From the NCBI RefSeq assembly GCF_014174375.1, contig NZ_JABEQE010000006.1:124001-188000 (forward strand): a stretch of 64,000 nt of DNA. Direction: 5' to 3'. Origin of the DNA: Gluconacetobacter asukensis. GTDB taxonomy: Bacteria > Pseudomonadota > Alphaproteobacteria > Acetobacterales > Acetobacteraceae. Shown piece by piece: positions 35,301 to 44,251 of this stretch. Position 1 is the first letter of the stretch, and every line of letters starts with the position of its first letter. Position numbers and translations under genes: made by a program. A model generated the notes under the pieces. It made no database searches. It was given only the letters and a program-made list of their open reading frames with translations, and was not told where the DNA came from.

Positions 35301-36599
35301 ATGCCGGACCAGTTGAGCCAGAGCGGGTTGCAGTCCTATTTCCGCGCTTCCCTTTCCGAACGCGATCCGGCGGTGGCCGGGATGATCACGGGCGAGCTGG
35401 AGCGGCAGCGTGACGGGATCGAGCTGATCGCCAGCGAGAACATGGTCTCGCAGGCCGTGCTGGACGCCCAGGGCAGCGTCCTGACCAACAAATATGCCGA
35501 GGGTTATCCGGGCCGCCGCTATTATGGCGGCTGCGTCGAGGTGGACAAGGTCGAGGCCCTGGCGATCGAGCGGGTGAAGACGCTGTTCGGGGCCGGGTTC
35601 GCCAATGTGCAGCCGCATTCCGGCGCCAATGCCAACCAGGCCGCCTTCATGGCGCTGGTCAGCCCCGGCGACACCATCCTGGGCATGAGCCTGGCGGCCG
35701 GTGGCCATCTGACGCATGGGGCGGCGCCGAATTATTCGGGCAAGTGGTTCAATGCCGTGCAGTATGGCGTCCGCCGCGAGGACGGCCTGCTGGATTATGA
35801 GGAGATGGAGCGCCTGGCCCGCGCCGAGCGGCCGAAGCTGATCGTGGCGGGGGGATCTGCCTATCCGCGCGTGATCGATTTCGCGCGCTTCCGCGCCATC
35901 GCGGATGAGGTCGGGGCCTTCCTGATGGTCGACATGGCCCATTTCGCGGGGCTGGTGGCCGCCGGCCTGTATCCCTCGCCGCTGCCGCACGCCCATGTCG
36001 TGACCAGCACCACGCACAAGACGCTGCGCGGTCCGCGCGGCGGGCTGATCCTGACCAACGATGCCGACCTGGCCAAGAAGATCAATTCGGCGGTGTTTCC
36101 TGGCCTGCAGGGTGGACCGCTGATGCATGTCATCGCGGCCAAGGCGGTGGCGTTCGGCGAGGCTCTGCAGCCTGAATTCCGCACCTATCAGGAAGCGGTG
36201 GCGGCGAATGCCAACGTGCTGGCCGAGACGCTGCTGGCGCGGGGCTTCGACATCGTGACCGGCGGCACCGACAGCCATCTGCTGCTGGTCGATCTGCGCC
36301 CCAAGAAGGTGACCGGCCGCGCCGCCGAGCGTGCCCTGGAGCGCGCCGGGATCACGGCGAACAAGAACGCGGTGCCGTTCGACCCGGAGAAGCCGGCGGT
36401 GACGTCGGGCATTCGTCTCGGCAGCCCGGCCGCCACCGCGCGCGGGTTCGGTGTCGAGGAATTCCGCGCGATCGGCGTGATGATCGACGAGGTTCTGACC
36501 GCCGTGGCCGAGAAGGGCGACGAGGGATGCCCCGCGACCGAGCAGGCGGTGCATGAGAAGGTGAAGGCGCTCTGCGCCCGCTTCCCGATCTATCGCTGA
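35301..36599 (+). CDS. glyA: Serine hydroxymethyltransferase
   Basis: PLP enzyme converting serine and tetrahydrofolate to glycine and 5,10-methylene-tetrahydrofolate, the main one-carbon source. The 432 residues contain [11 protein letters not shown] near the N-terminus, [16 protein letters not shown], the PLP lysine Lys240 in [13 protein letters not shown], and [13 protein letters not shown]. The ATG at 35301 is chosen because TTGGAG lies nine bases upstream; an in-frame ATG at 35274 would add nine residues without homology. The upstream gap (35078-35300) is shared with the divergent permease and shows no clear promoter. Confidence 0.98.
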   Translation: MPDQLSQSGLQSYFRASLSERDPAVAGMITGELERQRDGIELIASENMVSQAVLDAQGSVLTNKYAEGYPGRRYYGGCVEVDKVEALAIERVKTLFGAGFANVQPHSGANANQAAFMALVSPGDTILGMSLAAGGHLTHGAAPNYSGKWFNAVQYGVRREDGLLDYEEMERLARAERPKLIVAGGSAYPRVIDFARFRAIADEVGAFLMVDMAHFAGLVAAGLYPSPLPHAHVVTSTTHKTLRGPRGGLILTNDADLAKKINSAVFPGLQGGPLMHVIAAKAVAFGEALQPEFRTYQEAVAANANVLAETLLARGFDIVTGGTDSHLLLVDLRPKKVTGRAAERALERAGITANKNAVPFDPEKPAVTSGIRLGSPAATARGFGVEEFRAIGVMIDEVLTAVAEKGDEGCPATEQAVHEKVKALCARFPIYR

Positions 36600-36610
36600 T
36601 CTTCCATCCG

Positions 36611-36646
36611 TCCACGCGCGCTGGGTTGCGATTCGGTGCGCGTGGA
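36611..36646. terminator. Bidirectional hairpin between glyA and the dehydrogenase operon
   Basis: TCCACGCGC pairs with GCGCGTGGA (36611-36619 with 36638-36646), a perfect 9-bp stem that can extend inward through G-U pairs. It lies between the converging glyA and cytochrome gene ends. There is no T-tract on either side. Confidence 0.5.
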
Positions 36647-36693
36647 GGCCCTGCTGGCCATAGATGCCGGGAACGACGGTGTTTGCCGGCGTT

Positions 36694-38025
36694 TCAGTTC
36701 AGGGGAGCGGGCTTGTCCTGAAGGACAGGGCGTGGCGCCGATTTCTCCAGGCCGGCGACGGTCGCCGCATCGACCGGTGAGGCATTGTTGCCCCAGGCCC
36801 CGCGAATGAACGTCACGACGTCGGCAATCTGCTGTGTGCTCAGCATCCGGCCATATGCCGGCATGACGAATGCCGAAGGTGCCTTGGCCATGCCGGGGAG
36901 TGCCGCGCCGCTTTGAACGACATGGACCAGGGAATCCGGCTTGTCGCTCATGACCACGGGGTTGCCCGCAAGCGGAGGAAAGGCCGGTGCGTAGCCGCGG
37001 CCGTCCGTGCGGTGACAGGCGGCACAATGATCGACATATAATTTGGCCCCCTGGGCCGTGGTGTCACCCCGCTGCAACGCCGCCGCGGCCGCCGGGTCGT
37101 AATGCCAGGCCGTTGCGGTGGGATGGCCGGGGTCGAGGGAGAGGAGGTATCGGGCCATGGCGTGCAGGTCCTCCTGGCTGAGATGCTGCGTGCCGTGGGA
37201 GATGGCGTCCGTCATGCCTCCGAACGCTTCACCCTTCCGGTTCCGTCCGGTGGACAGGAACGCCACGATGTCGTCTTCCGACCAGGACGCCAGGCCGGTT
37301 CGCTGATCCTGGCGGAGGCTTGTCGGAACGAAACCGTCGATCGGCGCACCGCCTGACAGGAAGAGGGGGCCCCCGCTGCCGGACAGGGCTTTCTCCTGCA
37401 GGGCGACTCCGCGCGGAGAATGGCAGGCGCCGCAATGGCCTGGCCCTTCCACCAGATAGGCGCCTCGGGCGATGGCGGGGTCCGGGAATGGGCGCGTGAC
37501 GTCTTTCTGCGCGGACGGGACGGAGGGGGCGAATGCGGCCCTCCAGAGTGACATCGGCCAGCGCATCGACAGGGGCCATGGAATGTCGCTGGCAGGAGGC
37601 GCCTCGGCGACGGGCTGCACGCCTTTCATGAAATAGGCGTAGAGCGCGTGAATATCGCTGTCGCTCATGCGGGCGTAGGAGGGGAAGGGCATTGCCGGGT
37701 AAAGACTTGCCCCATTTTGACGGGTCCCTTCACGCACGGCGCGGGAAAACTCCGCCTCGGACCAGCCGCCGATGCCGTGGGCCGGGTCCGGTGTGATATT
37801 GGACGAATAGATCGACCCCGTCGGCAGTTTGAATGCCATTCCGCCCGCGAACGGGCGGCCGCCTTTGACGGTGTGGCATGCGCTACAGTCGGAAGCGTCG
37901 GCGATGTAGCGTCCCCTGGTGATCAGGTCTTCCGCATTGTCCGCGTGTGCCTGCGGCAGGTGACCAAGCATGAGAAGGGCGGCGGTGCCGAGAACCGTCG
38001 CGCGCGAGAACACGCGGTATGTCAT
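36694..38025 (-). CDS. Triheme cytochrome c subunit of membrane-bound FAD dehydrogenase
   Basis: Electron-transfer subunit that passes electrons from the flavoprotein to ubiquinone at the periplasmic face of the inner membrane. The 443 residues begin with a Sec signal peptide (about 1-28, cleavage near QAHA). Three CxxCH haem sites follow, at Cys47 (CSACH), Cys198 (CGACH) and Cys334 (CAACH), the layout of gluconate, 2-ketogluconate and sorbitol dehydrogenase cytochromes and of alcohol dehydrogenase subunit II. The open frame extends to 38388, but ATG 38025 overlaps the upstream gene stop (ATGA) and starts the signal peptide. It is the third gene of the operon. Confidence 0.94.
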   Translation of the reverse strand: MTYRVFSRATVLGTAALLMLGHLPQAHADNAEDLITRGRYIADASDCSACHTVKGGRPFAGGMAFKLPTGSIYSSNITPDPAHGIGGWSEAEFSRAVREGTRQNGASLYPAMPFPSYARMSDSDIHALYAYFMKGVQPVAEAPPASDIPWPLSMRWPMSLWRAAFAPSVPSAQKDVTRPFPDPAIARGAYLVEGPGHCGACHSPRGVALQEKALSGSGGPLFLSGGAPIDGFVPTSLRQDQRTGLASWSEDDIVAFLSTGRNRKGEAFGGMTDAISHGTQHLSQEDLHAMARYLLSLDPGHPTATAWHYDPAAAAALQRGDTTAQGAKLYVDHCAACHRTDGRGYAPAFPPLAGNPVVMSDKPDSLVHVVQSGAALPGMAKAPSAFVMPAYGRMLSTQQIADVVTFIRGAWGNNASPVDAATVAGLEKSAPRPVLQDKPAPLN

Positions 38026-39800
38026 GCCCGCACCATGGGGCCGGGGTTTTTCAGATAGGTCGTACGGATGTGATGGGCCGACCAATAGGCCAGTGCCGCG
38101 ACCATGCCGGTGGGGTTGTACCCCATGCCCTGGGGGAACGCGCTGGCGCCGATGACGAAGACGTTCGGGACATCCCAGCTCTGGAGATAGCGGTTGACGG
38201 CACTCGTCTGTGGATCGGCGCCCATGACGGCGCCGCCACCCAGATGGGTCGTCTGATAGCGGCGCGTATCGAAGAGCTGGTCCGTCGCCAGTTTCTCGAG
38301 GGAATAGCGCGTTGCCCCCATTGCCTTCATGATGGGCTCGATCTTGCTGACGACATATTGGTTCATGCGGATATCGTTGTCTTTCCACGTGAACGTCATC
38401 CTGAGCAGAGGCTGCCCGTAGGCGTCCGTATAGGTCGGATCGAGGTCCAGATAGACGTCGCGGTACGCCATGTTGCTGCCGTGCGCGTCGATTGTGAGCG
38501 AATGGCGGTATGTCTCCACCATCGCGTCCTTGTAGCCTTCGCCCCAGGCCGGCGCCTTGCCGCCTGGGCCGCCGATGGCGGCGGCAATCGGCTTCGCACC
38601 AGCCTGATTGACCCAGACGGGTGAGCCGCCCACGAAACCGAGCGGGCCGTGATCGAAATTCATGCTGTTGAAATCGTCGATGGCGACGCCGGCGCCGCCG
38701 GCGCCGATGAACTGATTGGTATAGTGCGTGGAGGGGAGCCAGGCGCGGGATGTCGTGATCGTCTGGTAGACGAAATTCCGTCCCACGGTTCCGGTATTGG
38801 CGACCGGGTCGTAAGGCTGGCCGATCCCGGACAGCAGCATGAGATGAACATTATGGAACTGGAAGGCGCTGACGATGACGAGATCGGCCTCCAGTTCGAC
38901 CTGCTGTCTGGTTTGCAGGTCCAGATAGGTGACGCCCGTCGCCTTTTTCTTCTCGCTGTCGAGGTTGACCTTGAGGACATGGGCTTTGGTGATCAGCGTG
39001 AATTTCGGGTCCTGGCGCAGTGAGGGCAGGATATTCACGTTGGGGGATGCCTTGGAATACATGTAGCAATCATACCCGCTGCAATATCCGCAGAAATTGC
39101 AGGGCCCCATCTGCACGCCATAGGGGTTCGTGTACGGGGCCGAGGCATTGGCCGCAGGCAGGGAATAAGGGTGATAGCCGACATTGGCCGCGGCGGTCTT
39201 GAAAAGGCTTGCGGAATAGACGTCTTTCATCGCGGGTAGGGGAAAGGCGTCTGACCGGTCGGGTGCGAAGGGATTGCCCTTGCCCGCGATCTTTCCCTGG
39301 ATGGTGTAGGGCTCGCCCGACGTGCCGAAGACCTTCTCCGCCTTGTCGAAGAAGGGTTCCAGTTCTTCATATGTCACGTCGTAATCCTGAAGGTTCATGC
39401 CTTCGGGAATGAAGCTCTTGCCATATCGGGCGATGACGTTGGTCCGCAGGGCGAGATCGTCCGGTGCGACGCGAAAATGGACCCCGGACCAGTGAAGTCC
39501 GGCCCCGCCGACGCCTTCGCCGGGCAGGAAGGCGGCGAGGCGACGATAGGGCACCGCCACCTGTCCGACTGTATTGCGAATGGTGACGGTTGTCTGTGAC
39601 AGGTTCTGAAACAGGCGATGGCGGATAGCGCCCCTGAGTTCGTCGATGGAACTGGGATAATCGCCCTCCACCGCCGTTGCGCGATCATCCCCACGTTCCA
39701 GGACGGTGACCGAGAGGCCCGCTTCGGTCAGTTCCTTGGCGAGAATCGAGCCGGCCCAACCTGCGCCGATAACGATCGCGTCGGTCTTCCTTGCGTTCAT
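38022..39800 (-). CDS. FAD-dependent (GMC) dehydrogenase large subunit, gluconate 2-dehydrogenase type
   Basis: Catalytic flavoprotein oxidising a sugar or sugar acid at the periplasmic side. The 592 residues start with the FAD-binding fold GAGWAGSILAKELTEAGL (Gly12, Gly14, Gly17) and a following acidic ERG. They contain CNFCGYCSGYDCYMYSKA, a cysteine cluster typical of this family, and end with a GMC C-terminal domain with GASAFPQGMGYNPTGMV. This resembles gluconate 2-dehydrogenase and related acetic acid bacterial enzymes. 2-Ketogluconate or sorbitol dehydrogenase cannot be excluded. It has no signal of its own and is probably exported with the Tat-signal small subunit encoded upstream. Confidence 0.9.
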   Translation of the reverse strand: MNARKTDAIVIGAGWAGSILAKELTEAGLSVTVLERGDDRATAVEGDYPSSIDELRGAIRHRLFQNLSQTTVTIRNTVGQVAVPYRRLAAFLPGEGVGGAGLHWSGVHFRVAPDDLALRTNVIARYGKSFIPEGMNLQDYDVTYEELEPFFDKAEKVFGTSGEPYTIQGKIAGKGNPFAPDRSDAFPLPAMKDVYSASLFKTAAANVGYHPYSLPAANASAPYTNPYGVQMGPCNFCGYCSGYDCYMYSKASPNVNILPSLRQDPKFTLITKAHVLKVNLDSEKKKATGVTYLDLQTRQQVELEADLVIVSAFQFHNVHLMLLSGIGQPYDPVANTGTVGRNFVYQTITTSRAWLPSTHYTNQFIGAGGAGVAIDDFNSMNFDHGPLGFVGGSPVWVNQAGAKPIAAAIGGPGGKAPAWGEGYKDAMVETYRHSLTIDAHGSNMAYRDVYLDLDPTYTDAYGQPLLRMTFTWKDNDIRMNQYVVSKIEPIMKAMGATRYSLEKLATDQLFDTRRYQTTHLGGGAVMGADPQTSAVNRYLQSWDVPNVFVIGASAFPQGMGYNPTGMVAALAYWSAHHIRTTYLKNPGPMVRA

Positions 39801-39812
39801 AATGAAAAATCC

Positions 39813-40523
39813 TTAGGCCGTTTCGCCGGAGATCGAGACGGGGCCAAACGGGTAGGGAGCACCTTGCTGGTTGACCCAATCCATGAAATCCGCACGGGCG
39901 CCGGGGAAGCCGAGCAGCGTCCAGCCTGCAAGACCCTTGTTGCCGCCATGGAGCGGATCGGAAAAAACGCCTTCGAGCGTGTTCTGGCGCAACTGTTCGA
40001 AGAAAAAGTGCGCCGGAACGGAGCCGAGCGGCATTTCGCTATGTTCCAGATCTTTCAGCACAGCAGTCTGGGCGGATGCGTCAAGGTCGGCAAAGCTGCG
40101 GCCGTCATGGTGCTGACGGGCATAGGCGTCGGCGGCCGCGATGCCCTGCCGATAGATGTCGCGTGGGGGGAGGGAAAGCTGATAGCCGAGATTTTCCGGC
40201 GCATTCAGGAAAGGTCCTGACATGTACCACAGTTTTCCGTGTCCGTAGGGCGTGTCCATCTGACGGTCGATGAATTCGGGCGCGCCGAGGCTGCGCGCGC
40301 CGGGACCGTGTGCGTCCGTCGGAAAGATCCGCTCGCAGGCCGCATTCAGAAAGCGCCATTCCTCCTGGTTGAAATAGCGGGGTGTGTAGGGACCGGCGTC
40401 GACGGCGGTCAGAGCATCGGCCCAGACCTCATGATCGCTGTAAAGCCAGAAGGATGCGGACCCCAGGAGGCCCCCCATGAAGCGGCGTCGGGTCGACGAG
40501 GGTCGTTTCACGGCAAACTCCAT
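39813..40523 (-). CDS. Small (gamma) subunit of membrane-bound FAD dehydrogenase, Tat signal
   Basis: First gene of the three-gene operon. The 236 residues match the gluconate 2-dehydrogenase subunit 3 family: FNQEEWRFLNAACERIFPTD near residue 50, then a helical region. The N-terminus has a twin-arginine signal (STRRRFMGGLLGSASFW, Arg12-Arg14), which probably carries the folded flavoprotein subunit across the membrane. Only 12 bp separate it from the large subunit. No Shine-Dalgarno precedes the ATG at 40523; a GTG a few codons in is an alternative start. Confidence 0.9.
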   Translation of the reverse strand: MEFAVKRPSSTRRRFMGGLLGSASFWLYSDHEVWADALTAVDAGPYTPRYFNQEEWRFLNAACERIFPTDAHGPGARSLGAPEFIDRQMDTPYGHGKLWYMSGPFLNAPENLGYQLSLPPRDIYRQGIAAADAYARQHHDGRSFADLDASAQTAVLKDLEHSEMPLGSVPAHFFFEQLRQNTLEGVFSDPLHGGNKGLAGWTLLGFPGARADFMDWVNQQGAPYPFGPVSISGETA

Positions 40524-40738
40524 AACACTAAAAAATTATATACGATGTCTTGTGAATAAAATTTTCACTCTTGATTTTGCATATCGGCTCGACGTTGGGA
40601 AAGCTGAATATTTAAAACTAAAATTCATTTATTTTGTGGTCTGTCTCGTTGTGTTCTTTTTGGTTTGCGCTTTTATCCCGCCGGTCGATAGCCCAACCTT
40701 TAGGAATTCCTGCCGAACGGCGGTTGTCGGGAGGCGGC
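40524..40738 (-). promoter_or_regulatory. AT-rich leader and promoter region of the dehydrogenase operon
   Basis: A 215-bp stretch, far richer in A/T than the rest of the window across 40524-40680. On the minus strand a perfect TATAAT lies at 40540-40535. It is only 11 bases from the start codon, and no good -35 is seen 16-18 bp before it. If used, the mRNA would be nearly leaderless. No other gene is visible here. Confidence 0.4.
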
Positions 40739-41770
40739 TTATGGCCGGATGGGAACTGTCTGGGCCAGGCGGACGGCGGTTTGTCCGCGGCTGGGGCGCA
40801 GATTGGGCATCACCAGCATGCAGTCCGGGTAGGGGGTGCGGATCTCGTCCGGGCCGTCCTGGGCCAGCAGGGTGCCCCGGCGGCGGATCACTTCTCCCCC
40901 CTCGAAAGGCCTGACGAAGCGGAAGCAAGGTGTCTGTGCCGTCACGATATCGGTGACCACCAGGTGCCGGCATATGGCGGCCGGCGGCGCCGTGTCGGCG
41001 GGCAGCAATCCGCAATGCCGCAGCAGCGCGCGCACCGCGCTGTCCGTCGTCTCGACCGTGTGGGCCGCCCAGTGGGCGCCGGCTTCCAGCAGGCAGGCGG
41101 CGTACGGGCTGGCGGGGTCGGAAAAACGTTCATAGTCGATCAGGCGCGGGCCGGCCTGGTGGCCGTGGTCCGAGACCACCAGGGGCGGGTCGCCGATCAT
41201 CGTCGACAGGCGGCGGCCGCTCTCGGTTGCACCGGCCAGGATCAGCGGGGCGCCGGGCCAGAGCATCGAATGCAGGTCCATCAGGATATCGGCGGTTTCG
41301 ATCACCGGCAGGATCGCGCGTGCCCGGTCCAGCTCCACCGAATGGCGCGGGCTGGAGAGGATCTGCCGGTTCCAGACCCGGTTCATGTCTTCCTCGATGA
41401 AGCGCGAGGCGACCGGGTTGTCGGGCGTGAAGCGGGCGAAGGCTTCCAGGTTCGCGAAGATCAGGGACAGGCGGCCGCATGCCGGCCGGACCTGCTCGCG
41501 CAGCAGCCGGTCCAGCACGATGGCGCCGGCGAACTCGTTGCCGTGGACCAGCGCCGTCAGCACGACGTGGGGGCCGGGGCGGGTGGCCTCGTGATGCACC
41601 ACGCCGGGAATGCCGCAATGATCGGTCAGCCACGGCGACAGGTCGGGCGGGGCGATTTCCTGCGCGAAAGTGGGCAGGGCCTGGGGCGGGGGTGGCAGGG
41701 TCTCGAGAAATTTCGGGCGCGCACGCACGCGTGGCGAAGAGCCCGGGCGGGAGCCTGTGCCGCAGCTCAT
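40739..41770 (-). CDS. Succinylglutamate desuccinylase/aspartoacylase-family (M14-like) hydrolase
   Basis: Zinc-dependent deacylase of the AstE/AspA family. The zinc site HGNE sits in LTALVHGNEFAGAIVLD, and the conserved EEDMNRVW and ILMDLHSM segments (third ligand) follow. From the ATG used the protein is 343 residues; the frame is open to an ATG at 41842, so the start is uncertain. No arginine-catabolism (ast) genes are adjacent, so the substrate is unknown. It lies between the dehydrogenase operon and a helicase gene, all on the minus strand. Confidence 0.85.
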   Translation of the reverse strand: MSCGTGSRPGSSPRVRARPKFLETLPPPPQALPTFAQEIAPPDLSPWLTDHCGIPGVVHHEATRPGPHVVLTALVHGNEFAGAIVLDRLLREQVRPACGRLSLIFANLEAFARFTPDNPVASRFIEEDMNRVWNRQILSSPRHSVELDRARAILPVIETADILMDLHSMLWPGAPLILAGATESGRRLSTMIGDPPLVVSDHGHQAGPRLIDYERFSDPASPYAACLLEAGAHWAAHTVETTDSAVRALLRHCGLLPADTAPPAAICRHLVVTDIVTAQTPCFRFVRPFEGGEVIRRRGTLLAQDGPDEIRTPYPDCMLVMPNLRPSRGQTAVRLAQTVPIRP

Positions 41771-41918
41771 CCCGTCAGCCTCCGCGCGGCGGCGACCCGC
41801 GTCGCGCGTCCGGCGTAAGAGTGCCGGACAGGCCATCGTCATGCACCATGGGAGCGGTCGGACAGGTCATGGAGACGATTTTATAGCGTCGCGCCGGACC
41901 TGCAATGCCGTGGGGCGC

Positions 41919-43115
41919 TCAGGATGGATCGATAGCCGTGATCCTGGCGCTGGTCTGCCGTTCGATTTCGCGCAGCAACTGCCGTTCCTCCGGCGCGCAC
42001 AGCGACAGGGCGGTGCCGCGCCGCCCGGCGCGGGCCGTGCGGCCGATCCGGTGGATATAGGTCTCGGGCTGCTCGGGAATGTCGAAATTCACCACCAGCG
42101 TCACATCTTCGATATCGATGCCGCGTGCCATCACGTCGGTCGCGACCAGCACCCGCAGCGTGCCGCGCCGGAAGGTGGCGAGCGTGCGGTCGCGCCGGGC
42201 CTGGCTATGGTCGCCATGCAGGGCCGCCGCCGACAGGCCGGCGGATTCCAGCGCGCGGGCCACGCTGTCGCTGGCCTGTTTGGTGCGGGTGAACACCATG
42301 ACCCTGTCCGGCGTGTCGCGCTTCAGCAGCGCGATCAGGGTGGCGTTCTTGCGTGCGGCCGCGACGAAGGCGACCTGCTGGCGGATGCGGGGCGGCGGGG
42401 ATGTGGCCTCCGGCGGGGCGACGTGCAGCGGCCTGTGCAGCAGCCGGCGGGCCAGGGTGGCGACGGCGGGCGGCATGGTGGCGGAAAACAGCAGGGTCTG
42501 GTGCCGGGTCGGCAGGCGCTCGGCGATGGTCTGGATATCTTCGACGAAGCCCAGTTCCAGCATTCTGTCTGCCTCATCCAGGACCAGGCAGGTGGTCTCG
42601 TCCAGGGCGATCGTGCCGTCGGTCAGGTGATCCAGCAGGCGGCCGGGGGTGGCGACCAGGATGTCGGCGCCTCCACGCAGGGTACGGGTCTGGCGGTCCT
42701 TGGGCACGCCGCCGATCGCCAGCCCGATCATCAACTGGCAGCCATGGGCGCAGGTGCGGATGGCATTCGCGGTCTGGCTGGCCAGTTCGCGGGTGGGCGA
42801 GAGGATCAGCGTTCGCACCACGCCCGGCACCCCTTCCTGCGGTGCCTTTTGGTCGTCCGTCGCGGGGCGGGGGGCGGCGAGCAGCCTCTGGACCAGCGGC
42901 AGGGCAAAGGCGGCGGTCTTGCCGCTGCCGGTGCGCGACAGGGCCTCGATGTCCTTTCCGGCCAGGATCGGCGGGATCGCCAGGGCCTGGATCGGCGAGG
43001 GGGTGGCGTAGCCGGCGCGGGCGACATTGGCCAGGATACGCGGTTGCAGGCCCAGCTGTGCGAAAGAGGGGGCGTCAGGGCTGGGCGTGTCGGCAGGGGG
43101 TGGAACGTTGGTCAT
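41919..43115 (-). CDS. DEAD-box RNA helicase (RhlE-like)
   Basis: ATP-dependent RNA helicase, probably in ribosome assembly or RNA turnover. The 398 residues have the Q motif (PSPIQALAIPPILAGKD), motif I SRTGSGKTAAFALP, motif Ia PTRELASQ, motif II LDEADRML, motif III FSATMPPAV, and the second RecA domain with VATDVMARGIDI and HRIGRTARAGRRG. The ATG at 43115 is used because homology starts soon after; an open frame reaches 43328. The C-terminus is short, without the basic tail of many RhlE proteins. Confidence 0.93.
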   Translation of the reverse strand: MTNVPPPADTPSPDAPSFAQLGLQPRILANVARAGYATPSPIQALAIPPILAGKDIEALSRTGSGKTAAFALPLVQRLLAAPRPATDDQKAPQEGVPGVVRTLILSPTRELASQTANAIRTCAHGCQLMIGLAIGGVPKDRQTRTLRGGADILVATPGRLLDHLTDGTIALDETTCLVLDEADRMLELGFVEDIQTIAERLPTRHQTLLFSATMPPAVATLARRLLHRPLHVAPPEATSPPPRIRQQVAFVAAARKNATLIALLKRDTPDRVMVFTRTKQASDSVARALESAGLSAAALHGDHSQARRDRTLATFRRGTLRVLVATDVMARGIDIEDVTLVVNFDIPEQPETYIHRIGRTARAGRRGTALSLCAPEERQLLREIERQTSARITAIDPS

Positions 43116-43219
43116 CGTATGAGGGGATACCGTGTGTGGCGGCCGGGGGGAAGAAAGCGAATGTTCGGCAGCCGGGCGGTGGCATTGACGGTCGGCGGGG
43201 ATGGACGGCAGATGGCGCG

Positions 43220-44194
43220 ATGAGCATGCGCGATACCCCATCTGTTCTGCCTCATGGAGATCGCGCGGTGGCGGTCGTGGCGGAAGATCTGGCCGGGATG
43301 CGGTCGCAGGCTTTCGGGCTGGCGGCACGTGCGGGGCTGGACCCGTTTTTCTGCCCGGTGCGGGCGCGGGGGCTGTGGGGCCGGATGCCCGCCGCGTGGT
43401 GGCCGGCGCCGTTGCGTGCCATCGATCCGCTTCCGCTGGATGCCGGGGCGGCGGGGCTGGTCTTCAGCGTCGGCGGAACCGGAGGGGCGGTGGGGGCCGC
43501 GTTGCGGGACCGTGCGCGGCGGGTGGTGCAGATCCAGAATCCGCGCATGCGGCTGGATCGGTTCGATCTGGTGGTCGCCAATCGGCATGATGAAATCAGC
43601 GGCCCCAATGTGTTGCTGTCACGTACCGCGCTGCATGGCGTCTCGTCCGAGCGGCTGGCGGCGGCGCGGGCGGAATGGCAGCCGCGTCTGGCGCATCTGC
43701 CGCGCCCGCTGGTGGCCGTGCTGCTGGGGGGATCGAACGGGCGGTTCCGGCTGGACGAGGTGGTGGCGGCGCGTCTGGCCGGGCAACTGGCGGAAATGAT
43801 GCGCGCGGATGGGGTCGGGGTGGCGGTGACGCCGTCTCGGCGAACCGGCGAGGGCGTGTGCCGGATCGTCCGTGAGGCGCTGTCGCCTCTGGGCGGGTGG
43901 GTGTGGGACATGCAGGGTGACAATCCCTATCTGGGATTGCTGGCCTGTGCCGATGCCGTGGTGGTGACGCAGGACAGTGTCTCGATGGTGTCCGAGGCCG
44001 TGGCGGGCACGGCGCCGGTGATGGTTGTGGATTTGCCGGGACGTTCCCGGCGGATCGGGCTGTTCCTGCGCGAACTGGCTGCTGCCGGGCGCATTCGCCG
44101 CTTCGCGGGGCGGATGGAAGACTGGCCGGTGACGCCGCTGGACGACACGATCGAGGTGGCGGAGAGCATGTGCCGCCGGTTGGGGCTGCGCTGA
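43220..44194 (+). CDS. ELM1-family (DUF1022) glycosyltransferase-like protein
   Basis: Member of the family named after plant mitochondrial fission protein ELM1, found in many alphaproteobacteria. It has a GT-B-like fold in its C-terminal half but no established bacterial function. The 324 residues include VAEDLAGMRSQAFGLA, the conserved RMRLDRFDLVVANRHDEISGPNV, VAVLLGGSNGRF (about 170-181) and the GT-B-like DAVVVTQDSVSMVSEAVAGTAPV. The start is ATG 43220, with a second in-frame ATG at 43226. It is divergent from the helicase gene. The next gene downstream, 57 bp on, is of unknown function. Confidence 0.85.
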   Translation: MSMRDTPSVLPHGDRAVAVVAEDLAGMRSQAFGLAARAGLDPFFCPVRARGLWGRMPAAWWPAPLRAIDPLPLDAGAAGLVFSVGGTGGAVGAALRDRARRVVQIQNPRMRLDRFDLVVANRHDEISGPNVLLSRTALHGVSSERLAAARAEWQPRLAHLPRPLVAVLLGGSNGRFRLDEVVAARLAGQLAEMMRADGVGVAVTPSRRTGEGVCRIVREALSPLGGWVWDMQGDNPYLGLLACADAVVVTQDSVSMVSEAVAGTAPVMVVDLPGRSRRIGLFLRELAAAGRIRRFAGRMEDWPVTPLDDTIEVAESMCRRLGLR

Positions 44195-44251
44195 CACTTT
44201 CTGCCAAACGGCATGATTTCTGGGCGCGGGATTATGCGGTATGGATTCCCT

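Noticed and set aside
38026..38388. A longer N-terminus for the triheme cytochrome
   Set aside because: It runs antisense-free but inside the dehydrogenase gene in another frame; the signal peptide begins at 38025 and the ATGA overlap supports that start.
42353..43219. Upstream extension of the ELM1-family frame, antisense to the DEAD-box gene
   Set aside because: The family match starts only at 43220; the extension is the complement of helicase coding sequence.
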